Part shown: positions 1 to 7,339 of the stretch, piece by piece
How positions within the stretch are numbered: the stretch's first letter is position 1
Layout: each line of letters begins with the position of its first letter
Assembly: GCA_021782675.1 (NCBI GenBank)
Contig: JAJXUS010000011.1
Span: forward strand, 1-13,073
Direction: 5' to 3'
DNA: 13,073 nucleotides
DNA from: Acidobacteriota bacterium
GTDB taxonomy: Bacteria; Acidobacteriota; Terriglobia; Terriglobales; Acidobacteriaceae
The notes under the pieces: generated by a model
Seen by the model: the letters and a program-made list of their open reading frames with translations, nothing else
The model's database searches: none
Told to the model about the DNA's origin: nothing
Position numbers and translations under genes: made by a program

Positions 1-88
1 CGCAAAGGCAAAAGCTTTTGTTGTTCTGGCTGTCATCCCCGCAGGGGATCTGCTTGTAGCTCCTGGGGACGAGCGGCTGGCGCGAGTC
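1..88. other. Non-coding end with a palindrome and a small hairpin, downstream of the S9 peptidase gene
   Basis: No gene is visible here. Bases 9-20 (caaaagcttttg) form a perfect 12-bp palindrome. Bases 35-49 (atcccc-gca-ggggat) form a 6-bp stem with a 3-base loop. Both lie just past the stop codon of the leftward peptidase gene. The hairpin could help end transcription or protect the mRNA 3' end, but no clean U-tract follows it, so a textbook intrinsic terminator is not claimed. The stretch 'gtcatcc...ggatctgctt' at 32-55 looks like a degenerate copy of the same kind of dispersed repeat seen near 3960. That resemblance is only an impression. Confidence 0.35.
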
Positions 89-2236
89 TCAGTGGGTCGA
101 GAAACGGCCCGCCGGTGCGGCCTTCAACTGCTGATCGAAGAACTTCGCCGAGGCCGCGTAGGCCGCAACCCAGTCGCGATGCAGCAGAAAGTCGTGGACT
201 TCGTCAGGGAAGATCAGCGTCTGCACGGTCACGTGCCGCTGGCGCAGCGCCGCCGCCAGCTCCACAGTCTGCAGAAACGGCACATCGCGGTCATCGTCGC
301 CCTGGACCAACAGCACGGGAGATCTCCAGCGATCGACATCGGCCAGCGGCGAAGACCGCCACGCCAGCCGCCAGCGCGCGTCAGGGTCGGCCGCCGTGTC
401 GGAGATGTCAAAGTTGTGCGGGTTGTCGATGTTCCAGTCATGCACGCCCGACATGTCTACGCCCGCAGCGAACAGATCGGAAGCTCGCGCCAGCGCCAGC
501 GCCGTCAGAAAGCCGCCCCAGCTTCCACCCCAGATGCCGATGTGCGCGGGGTCCACGTCGCAGCGGCCGCGCAGATAGAGCGCAGCCCCGGCAACATCGC
601 GAAACTCGCTGGCGCCCGTCGGACCGTAATCCGTCGCTTCGCGAAAGTTCAACCCATAGCCGGTGCCGCTGCGATAGTTCACTGACAGCACAATGTAGCC
701 GTGGTTGGCCAGATATTGGTTCAGTGCGTAGGAGTTGGCGTAGTAGCCCATGGGATGCCAGCCCAGCAGCATCTGCCGCTGCGAGCCGCCATGTACAAAG
801 ACCACTGCCGGGTGACGAACGCATCCAGCATCATCGGCCGGATGGAAGAGCTGCCCGTGAATGCGCCATCCATCCGTGGCATTAAAAATGACTGGCTCGG
901 GCGTGACGAGCTGCGCCGCAGGAAAACTGGCAGGCAGCGTGCCGGGCGCAAGATCGGTCAGGTGGCCGCCCGCGCCGAGGACGACCGGCTCCATGGGAAT
1001 GCGGGCGTCCGCGTGCAACAGCGCGATTGTTTTATTGTCGCTGGTGTAGACAGGCGTGGCCTCAATGCTGTCCCCGTGCGTGAGCGGCTGGGGCGTGCCG
1101 CCGTCTGCGGCAAAGGTCCAGAGATGGCGGCGGTCGACGTCATTCTGATTGGAGACGTAAACAATGTGCTGCCGATCCGGGCTCAAGGCTGCGCCTTCGA
1201 CCTCAAACTGCCCCGGTGTGCGCGCTCTTGCCGCGCCGCCCTGTACGGGTACGGCATAGAGGTGCATCCAGCCGTCACCCTCCCACGGAAAGATCAGCCG
1301 ATTGCCCGCGGCCCAGAAGAGCTGGCGGCCGCTGTCCAGTTCATGAAACACGCTGCCCGGCCCGTGCTGCGCTCGCCACGCCTGCTTTCCCATTCCCGTC
1401 GAAACATCCGCCACCCGGATGGACCAGGGCCGCCCGCTACGCTGCGGACGATCGAAATTTTCGAGCTTGGAGTAGGGCACGCGGATGAACGCGATCTGCC
1501 GGCCATCCGGCGACCAGACGGGATAGCGGTCGTGGTCGGTGCCCGGATCGAGATACCGCAGTGTATTGCTGGCGAACGAGTAGACGCCGATAAAGCTGTG
1601 GCTGCCGCGATTGCTGACGAACGCAAGCTGCGTGCCGTCCGGGGACCACGTCAGGTTCTCGCTGACGCCGAGCGTATGCAGCAACTGCGCCGGATGCGGC
1701 GACGGCGCAGACAAATCCTCCGCCCAGATTTGTCCGTCGAGAATCCACGCCAGCCGCGCGCCCACCGGAGCGAACACAGCGGAGTGGCCCGGGCCGATCA
1801 TTCGCGGCGCTCCGCCATCCAGCGAGGCTACAAGAACCTGCTGCGTCACACCCTGCGGCAGCAGCGCCGGATTGGGCGCCATCTTCTCCGGATCATCCGC
1901 GTCGCCGCCGCGTGTGTAGGCAACGGACATCGCATCGGCCGACCACGACAGGTCCGAAATCTCCTGCCCGTCGTCTTTGCTGTATTGCGTGATGGCGTGA
2001 GCGCTGTAGCCTTTACCGTTTGCGCCAGGAATCGCCACCCACACATTGCGCCGTCCTTCGGCATTCGAGAGCCACGCCAGCTTGCCGCCAGCGGGCGCTG
2101 CCGTCAGTCCGGAGTTAAACGGCGCGCTCATCACCTGTTGCAGCGTGAAGTGCGACTTTCCATTGGCCTCCACAGCGTTGGCCGACACCCAGGCTGTTAG
2201 TGTGAGCGAAAGAATCAGGCGCGAGGCAAGGGTCAT
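89..2236 (-). CDS. Exported S9 family serine peptidase (prolyl oligopeptidase / dipeptidyl-peptidase IV-like)
   Basis: Predicted 715-residue serine peptidase acting on peptides outside the cytoplasm. The start at 2236 is chosen over the upstream in-frame ATG at 2455 for three reasons: it opens with a classic signal peptide (MTLASRLILSLTLTAWVSANA), a GGAG ribosome site lies 6 bases upstream (2243-2246), and the longer form would overlap the preceding gene by about 190 bp. Residues about 30-450 form a beta-propeller with PD40/TolB-like blades (WSPDG near 197 and 241) and a WEGDGWMHLY stretch near 318 typical of DPP-IV-like propellers. Residues about 460-715 are the alpha/beta-hydrolase domain: oxyanion HGGS near 482, NYRSGTGYG near 520, nucleophile Ser572 in GGSWGG, Asp649 in QGDDDRDVP and His681 in DEVHDF. 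The triad is complete, so it should be active. Exact specificity (DPP-IV, acylaminoacyl or oligopeptidase) cannot be read from sequence. It follows the esterase gene by 32 bp and is probably co-transcribed with it. Confidence 0.92.
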   Translation of the reverse strand: MTLASRLILSLTLTAWVSANAVEANGKSHFTLQQVMSAPFNSGLTAAPAGGKLAWLSNAEGRRNVWVAIPGANGKGYSAHAITQYSKDDGQEISDLSWSADAMSVAYTRGGDADDPEKMAPNPALLPQGVTQQVLVASLDGGAPRMIGPGHSAVFAPVGARLAWILDGQIWAEDLSAPSPHPAQLLHTLGVSENLTWSPDGTQLAFVSNRGSHSFIGVYSFASNTLRYLDPGTDHDRYPVWSPDGRQIAFIRVPYSKLENFDRPQRSGRPWSIRVADVSTGMGKQAWRAQHGPGSVFHELDSGRQLFWAAGNRLIFPWEGDGWMHLYAVPVQGGAARARTPGQFEVEGAALSPDRQHIVYVSNQNDVDRRHLWTFAADGGTPQPLTHGDSIEATPVYTSDNKTIALLHADARIPMEPVVLGAGGHLTDLAPGTLPASFPAAQLVTPEPVIFNATDGWRIHGQLFHPADDAGCVRHPAVVFVHGGSQRQMLLGWHPMGYYANSYALNQYLANHGYIVLSVNYRSGTGYGLNFREATDYGPTGASEFRDVAGAALYLRGRCDVDPAHIGIWGGSWGGFLTALALARASDLFAAGVDMSGVHDWNIDNPHNFDISDTAADPDARWRLAWRSSPLADVDRWRSPVLLVQGDDDRDVPFLQTVELAAALRQRHVTVQTLIFPDEVHDFLLHRDWVAAYAASAKFFDQQLKAAPAGRFSTH

Positions 2237-2242
2237 GCGAAG

Positions 2243-2246
2243 CTCC
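2243..2246 (-). promoter_or_regulatory. Ribosome binding site deciding the S9 peptidase start
   Basis: CTCC on the plus strand reads GGAG on the coding strand, 6 bases before the ATG at 2236. Together with the signal peptide that begins at this ATG, it supports 2236 over the in-frame ATG at 2455. Confidence 0.65.
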
Positions 2247-2268
2247 GTGGCCGGTGTTGCAGCAGCGA

Positions 2269-3882
2269 TCAGTGCAATTGTTGCAGACGAGCGTCCAGAT
2301 ATTGCTGAAACACGGGGTAGTGTTCCACCTGCGGCACCGGTTCCGGATGGATATGGCGGCCGAGTCTTTCGCAGAGTGGCGCAGCCGCCGTGTAGCGCGG
2401 CCAGTGCGGCAGGCCGCTGCCGTTCGGCGAGCCGGTACGGATGAAGTTTGCCCAATAGCCAAGGATCGCATCGGACATCGCCCGGTCAGACGGCTGCGCG
2501 ACCCAGCTCGTCCAGTAGCGCTGGCTCAAAAACATATTCTCTTCGCTGTGAAATGCGCCCAACTCCGCGAACGGTCCGGCGCCCACGTACGTGAAGTTGT
2601 AAAGATATGCCGGGTGCCCCGCGTGCGCGTTCTCCTTTGCGAGCAGGGTTGCCCCGAAAGCAAAGTCATAGTCCGTAAACATGCGGTTGAAGACCGCAGG
2701 CACTGCCGCATCGGACGCCGCGGGATACGCGGCGAAAACCTGATCCGCAAATCTTGCGAACTCCCGCGTCAGCCACTGGTGATATTCCGCCAGCGTCTTT
2801 GGCCGGTACGCCGTGCCATGCACCAGCGGACTGGCAAAGATCGTGACCTCGTCTTTGGTGCTGCCCACAAGCACGGAGATCGGTGCCTGCTTTCCGTGCG
2901 TGAAGACGACCGCAGGCTGCGCCGGGAGAAACCAGCCATCGACCGCCGGCTCAAAATCCAGATGCGGATCGGCTGCCGCCGTCTGCAAAAGCTGCTCCGC
3001 CGGGATGGCCCGCAGTTTCGCTAAGGGTGTTTGCGACGTGTCGCCCAAGTCCTGCAACAGGCGCGCGCTCATCGCATTGCCGTCGTGCAGCGAAGGTGTG
3101 ATGGAATCCACGCAGACGCCGCTCTGCAGGATCGCGCCACGGAACAGACCGCGGGCGAGCGGCGACGCCATCAGGTTACAGACATCGAGCGAGCCGGACG
3201 ACTGGCCGCCGACCGTCACGCGCGTGGGGTCGCCGCCAAAGCTGCGGATGTTGGCCTGCACCCACTGGAGCGCGGCAATCTGGTCCAGTTGTCCGTAGTT
3301 GCCGGAGACATGATGTGAGGATGCAGCGGCGAGCGCGGAATCGCTGAAGAATCCGAACGCGCCCAGACGATAGTTAAGGCTGACAACAACGATGCCGCGC
3401 CTGGCCAACGCCGGCCCCAGCGGTGGCCATTCGCCGGAGCCTTCCACATTGCCGCCGCCATGAATCCACACAAAGACGGGAAGATTTGCGGAGCGCTGCA
3501 GCCGCGGTGTCCAGACATTGAGGTAGAGGCATGCTTCGCTGGTGCGCATCGCGCGGATGCCGAGCATCTCGGGCAGCCAGCCGCTGGGCGTCTGCATGCA
3601 CGCTGGCCCGTAAGCCGTCGCCTGACGCACGCCACTCCAATGCGGAACAGGCTGCGGTGCCCGCCAGCGCAGGCCGCCCACAGGCTGAGCCGCAAACGGA
3701 ATGCCCAAAAACGCAGCTCCCTCGGGCATGCCCTTCAAGGTAGCCCCCACAAGCCGCCCCGCCGCGATGGCGACCTGCGGCGCATGGGCCTGCGCCACAC
3801 CGGGAGCAAGCGAAAGCGCCGCCATCAGTGCGGCCACTGCCAGCGATAGTGCACGCCGCGCCGGAAATTTCCGAGAGTTCAT
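2269..3882 (-). CDS. Exported type-B carboxylesterase (cholinesterase-like alpha/beta hydrolase)
   Basis: 537 residues, the usual length for bacterial type-B carboxylesterases, which hydrolyse carboxylic esters. Residues 1-34 are a signal peptide (basic MNSRKFPARR, hydrophobic core, cleavage probably after AQA-HA), so it acts outside the cytoplasm. Family landmarks are in order: EACLYLNVW at 116-124, oxyanion HGGG at 141-144, nucleophile Ser228 in GGQSSGS, acidic residue Glu345 in STKDE, and His445 in GAFHSEEN. The triad is therefore Ser-Glu-His as in this family. Two departures from consensus: EDCLYLN has Ala for Asp at residue 117, and the elbow is GQSSG rather than GESAG. The start is backed by AGGA (3890-3893), 6 bases upstream. 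It is the first gene of a leftward pair with the S9 peptidase. The substrate is unknown; the neighbouring sugar genes make an ester or acyl group on plant or microbial polymers possible, but this is speculation. Confidence 0.93.
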   Translation of the reverse strand: MNSRKFPARRALSLAVAALMAALSLAPGVAQAHAPQVAIAAGRLVGATLKGMPEGAAFLGIPFAAQPVGGLRWRAPQPVPHWSGVRQATAYGPACMQTPSGWLPEMLGIRAMRTSEACLYLNVWTPRLQRSANLPVFVWIHGGGNVEGSGEWPPLGPALARRGIVVVSLNYRLGAFGFFSDSALAAASSHHVSGNYGQLDQIAALQWVQANIRSFGGDPTRVTVGGQSSGSLDVCNLMASPLARGLFRGAILQSGVCVDSITPSLHDGNAMSARLLQDLGDTSQTPLAKLRAIPAEQLLQTAAADPHLDFEPAVDGWFLPAQPAVVFTHGKQAPISVLVGSTKDEVTIFASPLVHGTAYRPKTLAEYHQWLTREFARFADQVFAAYPAASDAAVPAVFNRMFTDYDFAFGATLLAKENAHAGHPAYLYNFTYVGAGPFAELGAFHSEENMFLSQRYWTSWVAQPSDRAMSDAILGYWANFIRTGSPNGSGLPHWPRYTAAAPLCERLGRHIHPEPVPQVEHYPVFQQYLDARLQQLH

Positions 3883-3951
3883 GAGTTCGTCCTGCCTGCG
3901 ATTCCCATACGCCGCCTGCGCGCTGTCGCATTTTCACTGCTGCTGTAGAGT

Positions 3952-3985
3952 GGGGTTTGTCATTCTGAGCGTAGCGAAGAATCCC
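3952..3985. repeat. Dispersed intergenic repeat element of the 'gtcattctgagc-agcgaagaatccc' type
   Basis: The core tcattctgagcgtagcgaagaatccc closely resembles a short repeat that I recall as occurring in many intergenic copies in acidobacterial (and some other soil-bacterial) genomes. Its reverse complement translates to the familiar spurious peptide ILRYAQND. Only one good copy is seen in this window, so the repeat status rests on recalled knowledge, not on repetition seen here. Function is unknown. Confidence 0.5.
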
Positions 3986-4022
3986 AGAATTGCCTTTCTC
4001 TGCAAGGTGGCCTGCGAAGCGC

Positions 4023-4039
4023 AGCCCCGCGTTGGGGCT
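4023..4039. other. GC-rich hairpin in the divergent intergenic region
   Basis: AGCCCC (4023-4028) and GGGGCT (4034-4039) pair into a 6-bp stem with a GCGTT loop. It follows the repeat element and may be part of it. There is no U-tract on either side, so it is not called a terminator. Confidence 0.35.
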
Positions 4040-4054
4040 TCCCCGGATCATCTT

Positions 4055-4083
4055 TTGAAAAATAGCAGAAAGATTCTTGTAAC
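4055..4083 (+). promoter_or_regulatory. Candidate sigma70-type promoter for the sugar transporter/isomerase pair
   Basis: TTGAAA (4055-4060) matches the -35 consensus at five of six bases. After a 17-bp spacer, TGTAAC (4078-4083) matches the -10 consensus at four of six. Transcription would begin near 4090, giving a leader of about 110 bases before the preferred start at 4200. The ATG at 4098 would lie only about 8 bases into such a transcript, which argues against it. The site was found by eye and not tested. Confidence 0.4.
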
Positions 4084-4199
4084 CTGTAGCGGGAAACATG
4101 CCGCCGGTCAGTAGCGACCCTGATTCCGCGCGCATCCACGCGCCGCTCTCCCTACTCCATTCGACGCCAGGATTCCTGACCAGCGAGCGCCTGCAGGCT

Positions 4200-5549
4200 A
4201 TGCCGATCCTCCACGAAACATCGACCACGGCCCGGCGCTCCGACAGCGTGCCGCTGTTTCCTGGCGGAGCGCTGCTGCCGTTCTTTCTGGTGACGGCGTT
4301 GTTTTTTCTGTGGGGCGTGCCCAGCAGCCTCAATGACGTATTGATCCGCCAGTTCATGAAGTCCTTCGCCCTATCGCGGCTGCAGGCCGGCTTTGTGCAG
4401 TCTGCCTTTTATATGGGCTACTTTCTCATGGCGTTGCCGGCGGCTTGGTTCATGCAGCGCCGGGGATACAAGGCTGGCTGTCTGCTGGGGCTGGGGCTGT
4501 TCAGCACCGGGGCGCTGTTATTTCTGCCCGCCGCCATTGTGGGAAGGTACGCCTTTTTTCTCGCAGCGCTCCTGATTCTCGCCGCCGGTCTGGCCTGCCT
4601 TGAAACGGCTTCAAACTCTTTCATCGCGCTGTGCGGAGCCCCCGAAAGCTCCGAGCGGCGGTTGAACTTTGCCCAGGCCTTCAATCCTCTGGGCGCCATC
4701 ACGGGCGTGCTTGTGGGCGTGGTCTTTATCTTTTCCGGTGTGGAACTATCCCCGGCGCGCATCCGGTATCTGCAGCAGACGCATACATACGCAGCATACG
4801 CCCACTTTGAAACGATGCGTGTCGTGCGGCCGTATCTTGCGCTCGGGCTCTTCGCCATCCTCTGGGCGATCCTGCTGGCTAAAACAAAGTTTCCCGTGCT
4901 GGCCGATGAGCAACGGCCCGCCAGCGGCGCATCGCCGGCCGGCAGCCTGCGCCAGCGGCCCTTTGTGCTGGCCGTTCTGGCGCAGTTTCTCTACGTCGGC
5001 GCACAGGTCGGTACGTGGAGCTTCTTCATCCAATACATCCAGGCCTATACGCATCAGCCGGAGAAGATCGCCGGATATTTTCTGACCGGCACACTGATTG
5101 CATTTGGGCCGGGAGGCTTCTTCTCCGCGTGGCTCATGCGGTTTGTGCAGCCCGCACGGCTTATGGGTCTCTACGCAGCCGCCAACGTTGCTCTGGTCGC
5201 GGTGGGCGTCGCGGCGCCGGGATGGACAGGACTCTGGGCAATTTTTCTGTCCAGCTTTTTCATGTCGCTTATGTTTCCCACAATCTTCGCAATGGGTCTG
5301 CGCGGGCTGGGCGACCATGCCAAAACAGGCGGCGCCATTCTGGTGATGACCGTTCTGGGAGGCGCGATCTTCACGCCCGTCATGGGCTGGATCTCCATAG
5401 AAGCCGCCAGCGTCGCGGCTTCCTACATCATTCCACTGCTTGCGTATCTGTATATCGCAGGCTATTCCTTCGCCTGGCAGTCGCCGGGAAATCCAGAGGC
5501 GGCAGGGCTAGCGGCCGGGCCAAACAATGCCGAACCAGCGTCCAACTAA
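4200..5549 (+). CDS. fucP: FucP-family sugar:H+ symporter (major facilitator superfamily)
   Basis: Inner-membrane MFS transporter of 449 residues with about 12 membrane segments, very similar in layout to E. coli L-fucose:H+ symporter FucP (438 residues). Conserved stretches include FFLWGVPSSLND, QAGFVQSAFYMGYF, GLACLETASNSF, FAQAFNPLGA, LAQFLYVGAQVGTWSF, YFLTGT, PTIFAMGLRGLG and TPVMGW. From the start at 4200, the residues corresponding to the FucP proton- and sugar-binding Asp46, Glu135, Gln159 and Asn162 fall at exactly those numbers. This match in N-terminal length is the main reason for preferring 4200 over the in-frame ATG at 4098, which adds 34 polar residues unlike FucP. The ribosome site before 4200 is weak, so the longer form remains possible. 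The isomerase-like gene follows 22 bp later, consistent with fucose or related sugar uptake. FucP relatives also carry glucose, galactose or N-acetylglucosamine, so the substrate is inferred. Confidence 0.88.
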   Translation: MPILHETSTTARRSDSVPLFPGGALLPFFLVTALFFLWGVPSSLNDVLIRQFMKSFALSRLQAGFVQSAFYMGYFLMALPAAWFMQRRGYKAGCLLGLGLFSTGALLFLPAAIVGRYAFFLAALLILAAGLACLETASNSFIALCGAPESSERRLNFAQAFNPLGAITGVLVGVVFIFSGVELSPARIRYLQQTHTYAAYAHFETMRVVRPYLALGLFAILWAILLAKTKFPVLADEQRPASGASPAGSLRQRPFVLAVLAQFLYVGAQVGTWSFFIQYIQAYTHQPEKIAGYFLTGTLIAFGPGGFFSAWLMRFVQPARLMGLYAAANVALVAVGVAAPGWTGLWAIFLSSFFMSLMFPTIFAMGLRGLGDHAKTGGAILVMTVLGGAIFTPVMGWISIEAASVAASYIIPLLAYLYIAGYSFAWQSPGNPEAAGLAAGPNNAEPASN

Positions 5550-5571
5550 TGCCTGAGAGTGAGAGACCGCA

Positions 5572-7182
5572 ATGAATCGAGCAAACGCCAACGCCGTCTA
5601 TCTGGTCGCCAGTGGCGATCTGCGCCCCGCCGCCAACCAGCGCTGCTGGGCCGCCCAGCAGGAGATGGAGCAGAAGCTGGGATTCGCGCTGCGGTCGTTG
5701 GGGTGCGAGGTGATTCGCGCGCATCCCTATGATCCGGGCAAGCAGCATGGCTTCATCGACAGCCAGCGATACGGCATGAAGGTCTTCGCCGGCATTCCGC
5801 ACGACGCCCCTGTGGTGGTAGCGGAGGCGGTCTGGCAATACACGCATCACGTGCTGCCGGGGCTCATCCAGCACCGCGGCCCCATCCTTACCGTTGCCAA
5901 CTGGAGCGGGCAGTGGCCCGGTCTTGTCGGCCTGTTGAACCTGAACGGATCGCTGACCAAGGCGCAGGTCGCCTACAGCAGCCTGTGGAGCGAAAACTTC
6001 AACGACCCTTACTTTCTCGACCGGCTGGAGACGTGGTTGCGAACCGGCGCCCTGCAGCACGATATGTCTCACGTCCGTGTCTACGCACCCGGCGCCACCG
6101 CTTCGGCCTCCGAACAGGTTGGCATCGAAGAGGCCCGGGCGCTGCTTCGCCGGCAGGCTATCCTCGGCGTCTTCGATGAAGGCTGCATGGGAATGTACAA
6201 CGCCATCCTGCCCGATGAGCTGATCCATCCGATGGGAATCTTCAAAGAGCGGCTCAGCCAGTCATCGCTGTATTACGAGGTGACGCAGACACCCGACGCG
6301 CAGGCGCTGGAGGTCTACCGATGGCTGCTGCAGCGCGGCATGCGGTTTGCACTGGGCGAGGATGGGTCCACCGAGTTGACCGAGGCGCAGGTGTTTGAGC
6401 AGTGCAAGCTTTACATTGCGGCGCTGCGGATCGCCGATGATTTTGGCTGTGACGCGATTGGCATCCAGTATCAGCAAGGGTTGAAAGACCTGCTGCCCGC
6501 CTCCGATCTGGCCGAGGGTCTGCTGAATAACGTGGATCGGCCGCCGGTCATGGCTCGCAATGGATCGCGCGAGCTATACCCCGGCGCAGCGCTGCCGCAC
6601 TTTAACGAAGTGGATGAGTGCGCCGGCGTGGACGCACTGATGACCAACCGCATCTGGAGCCGGATGGGCCTGCCGCCGGAGACCACGCTGCATGATCTTC
6701 GCTACGGCGAGGCGTATGACGGGCAGTTCGTGTGGGTGCTCGAGATATCCGGCGCGGCGCCGCCCGCGCATTTTACCGGAGGGTTTCGCGGCGCAGTCAG
6801 CAAGCGGCAGCCACCCATGTACTTCCGGCGCGGCGGCGGCGGCCTGCAGGGTTGGAGCAAGCCGGGTGACGTCGTCTGGAGCCGCGTCTACTTGGAGCAT
6901 GGCCGCGTGAAGGCCGACCTGGGTCTGGCGCGCTGTGTCGCACTGCCGGAGGCGGAGATGCAGCGCCGCTCCCATCTGACGACGCCGCAGTGGCCCATTA
7001 TGAGCGCCGTCTTTCCTGGAATCACGCGCGACCAGATGATGGCCCGGCATAAGGCGAACCACATCCAGGTCGCCTACGCTCCCAGCTACACAGCCGCAAA
7101 GGACGCGCTGGCCGCGAAGTGTGCCTGCTTCCGTTCCATGGGCATGGAAGTCTTTGTGTGTGGCGACGCCGACGGAATCTGA
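5572..7182 (+). CDS. L-fucose isomerase-like protein (FucI/AraA superfamily)
   Basis: 536-residue cytoplasmic protein with no signal peptide or membrane segment. It looks like a member of the L-fucose/L-arabinose isomerase superfamily, which interconverts aldoses and ketoses with a Mn2+ ion. It is somewhat shorter than E. coli FucI (591 residues). Visible pieces: an N-terminal Rossmann-like part (VYLVASGDLRP), DEGCMGMYN near 202-210, DAIGIQYQQG near 294-303, FNEVDECAGVDALMTNRIWS at 344-363, LHDLRYGE at 373-380, and a C-terminal ARHKANH at 491-497. Glu346 or Glu349, Asp375 and His497 (or His493) are the likely metal ligands by analogy with the Glu-Asp-His set of FucI. This mapping is an inference. 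The gene lies 22 bp after the FucP-type symporter, which strongly suggests a sugar-uptake-and-isomerisation pair. No fuculokinase or aldolase lies in the window, so the pathway would have to be completed elsewhere. It could also act on D-arabinose or another sugar. Confidence 0.75.
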   Translation: MNRANANAVYLVASGDLRPAANQRCWAAQQEMEQKLGFALRSLGCEVIRAHPYDPGKQHGFIDSQRYGMKVFAGIPHDAPVVVAEAVWQYTHHVLPGLIQHRGPILTVANWSGQWPGLVGLLNLNGSLTKAQVAYSSLWSENFNDPYFLDRLETWLRTGALQHDMSHVRVYAPGATASASEQVGIEEARALLRRQAILGVFDEGCMGMYNAILPDELIHPMGIFKERLSQSSLYYEVTQTPDAQALEVYRWLLQRGMRFALGEDGSTELTEAQVFEQCKLYIAALRIADDFGCDAIGIQYQQGLKDLLPASDLAEGLLNNVDRPPVMARNGSRELYPGAALPHFNEVDECAGVDALMTNRIWSRMGLPPETTLHDLRYGEAYDGQFVWVLEISGAAPPAHFTGGFRGAVSKRQPPMYFRRGGGGLQGWSKPGDVVWSRVYLEHGRVKADLGLARCVALPEAEMQRRSHLTTPQWPIMSAVFPGITRDQMMARHKANHIQVAYAPSYTAAKDALAAKCACFRSMGMEVFVCGDADGI

Positions 7183-7339
7183 AATCCGCCTCTCCCTTGG
7201 TTGCGTTCCCCTGCATGGGATCGTTTGGAGCAGATCAAGGTTCGCAGGGTCTGCAGGAATCTTCAACAGTCGATCGAATCATCTCTAAGGTAGACGGCGC
7301 GAATCGAACTCCTGCTCACGCCGTGAAGGACAGGAACGC
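7183..7339 (+). other. Intergenic leader before the phytochrome cluster
   Basis: 157 bp between the isomerase-like gene and heme oxygenase, with no gene. It holds an inverted repeat GCAGA/TCTGC around 7230-7255 and a ribosome site AAGGA (7326-7330) 9 bases before the heme oxygenase ATG, with a second AGGA at 7332-7335. No strong promoter hexamers and no intrinsic terminator were found. It probably carries the promoter of the light-sensing operon, but read-through from the sugar genes cannot be excluded. Confidence 0.4.

Larger units (their letters stand above)
3883..4199. other. Divergent intergenic region between the esterase unit and the sugar-transport unit
   Basis: 317 bp with no convincing gene. 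It must hold the control regions for both the leftward esterase/peptidase pair and the rightward transporter/isomerase pair. It contains a dispersed-repeat-like element (3952-3985), a GC-rich hairpin (4023-4039) and a candidate rightward promoter (4055-4083). An in-frame ATG at 4098 would extend the transporter through part of it, but that reading is judged less likely. No clear leftward promoter was found. Confidence 0.6.

Noticed and set aside
701..2200. 499-codon open frame on the plus strand
   Set aside because: It lies wholly antisense to the S9 peptidase, which has clear motifs, a signal peptide and a ribosome site. The antisense translation is Arg-rich with no recognisable domain, as expected for a GC-rich shadow frame.
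2237..2455. Longer S9 peptidase starting at 2455
   Set aside because: The extra 73 residues have no similarity to the family, overlap the carboxylesterase gene and would bury the signal peptide inside the protein.
3374..4357. 327-codon open frame on the minus strand through the divergent intergenic region
   Set aside because: It overlaps the carboxylesterase and the start of the symporter, and it contains the peptide ILRYAQND, a known artefact of translating the dispersed repeat.
5428..6228. 266-codon open frame on the minus strand
   Set aside because: It is antisense to the symporter end and the isomerase-like gene and shows no domain or ribosome site.
7262..7285. Possible promoter TTCAAC with TAAGGT before heme oxygenase
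   Set aside because: Only weak matches to consensus hexamers (the -10 matches at three of six). Not better than chance in this region.
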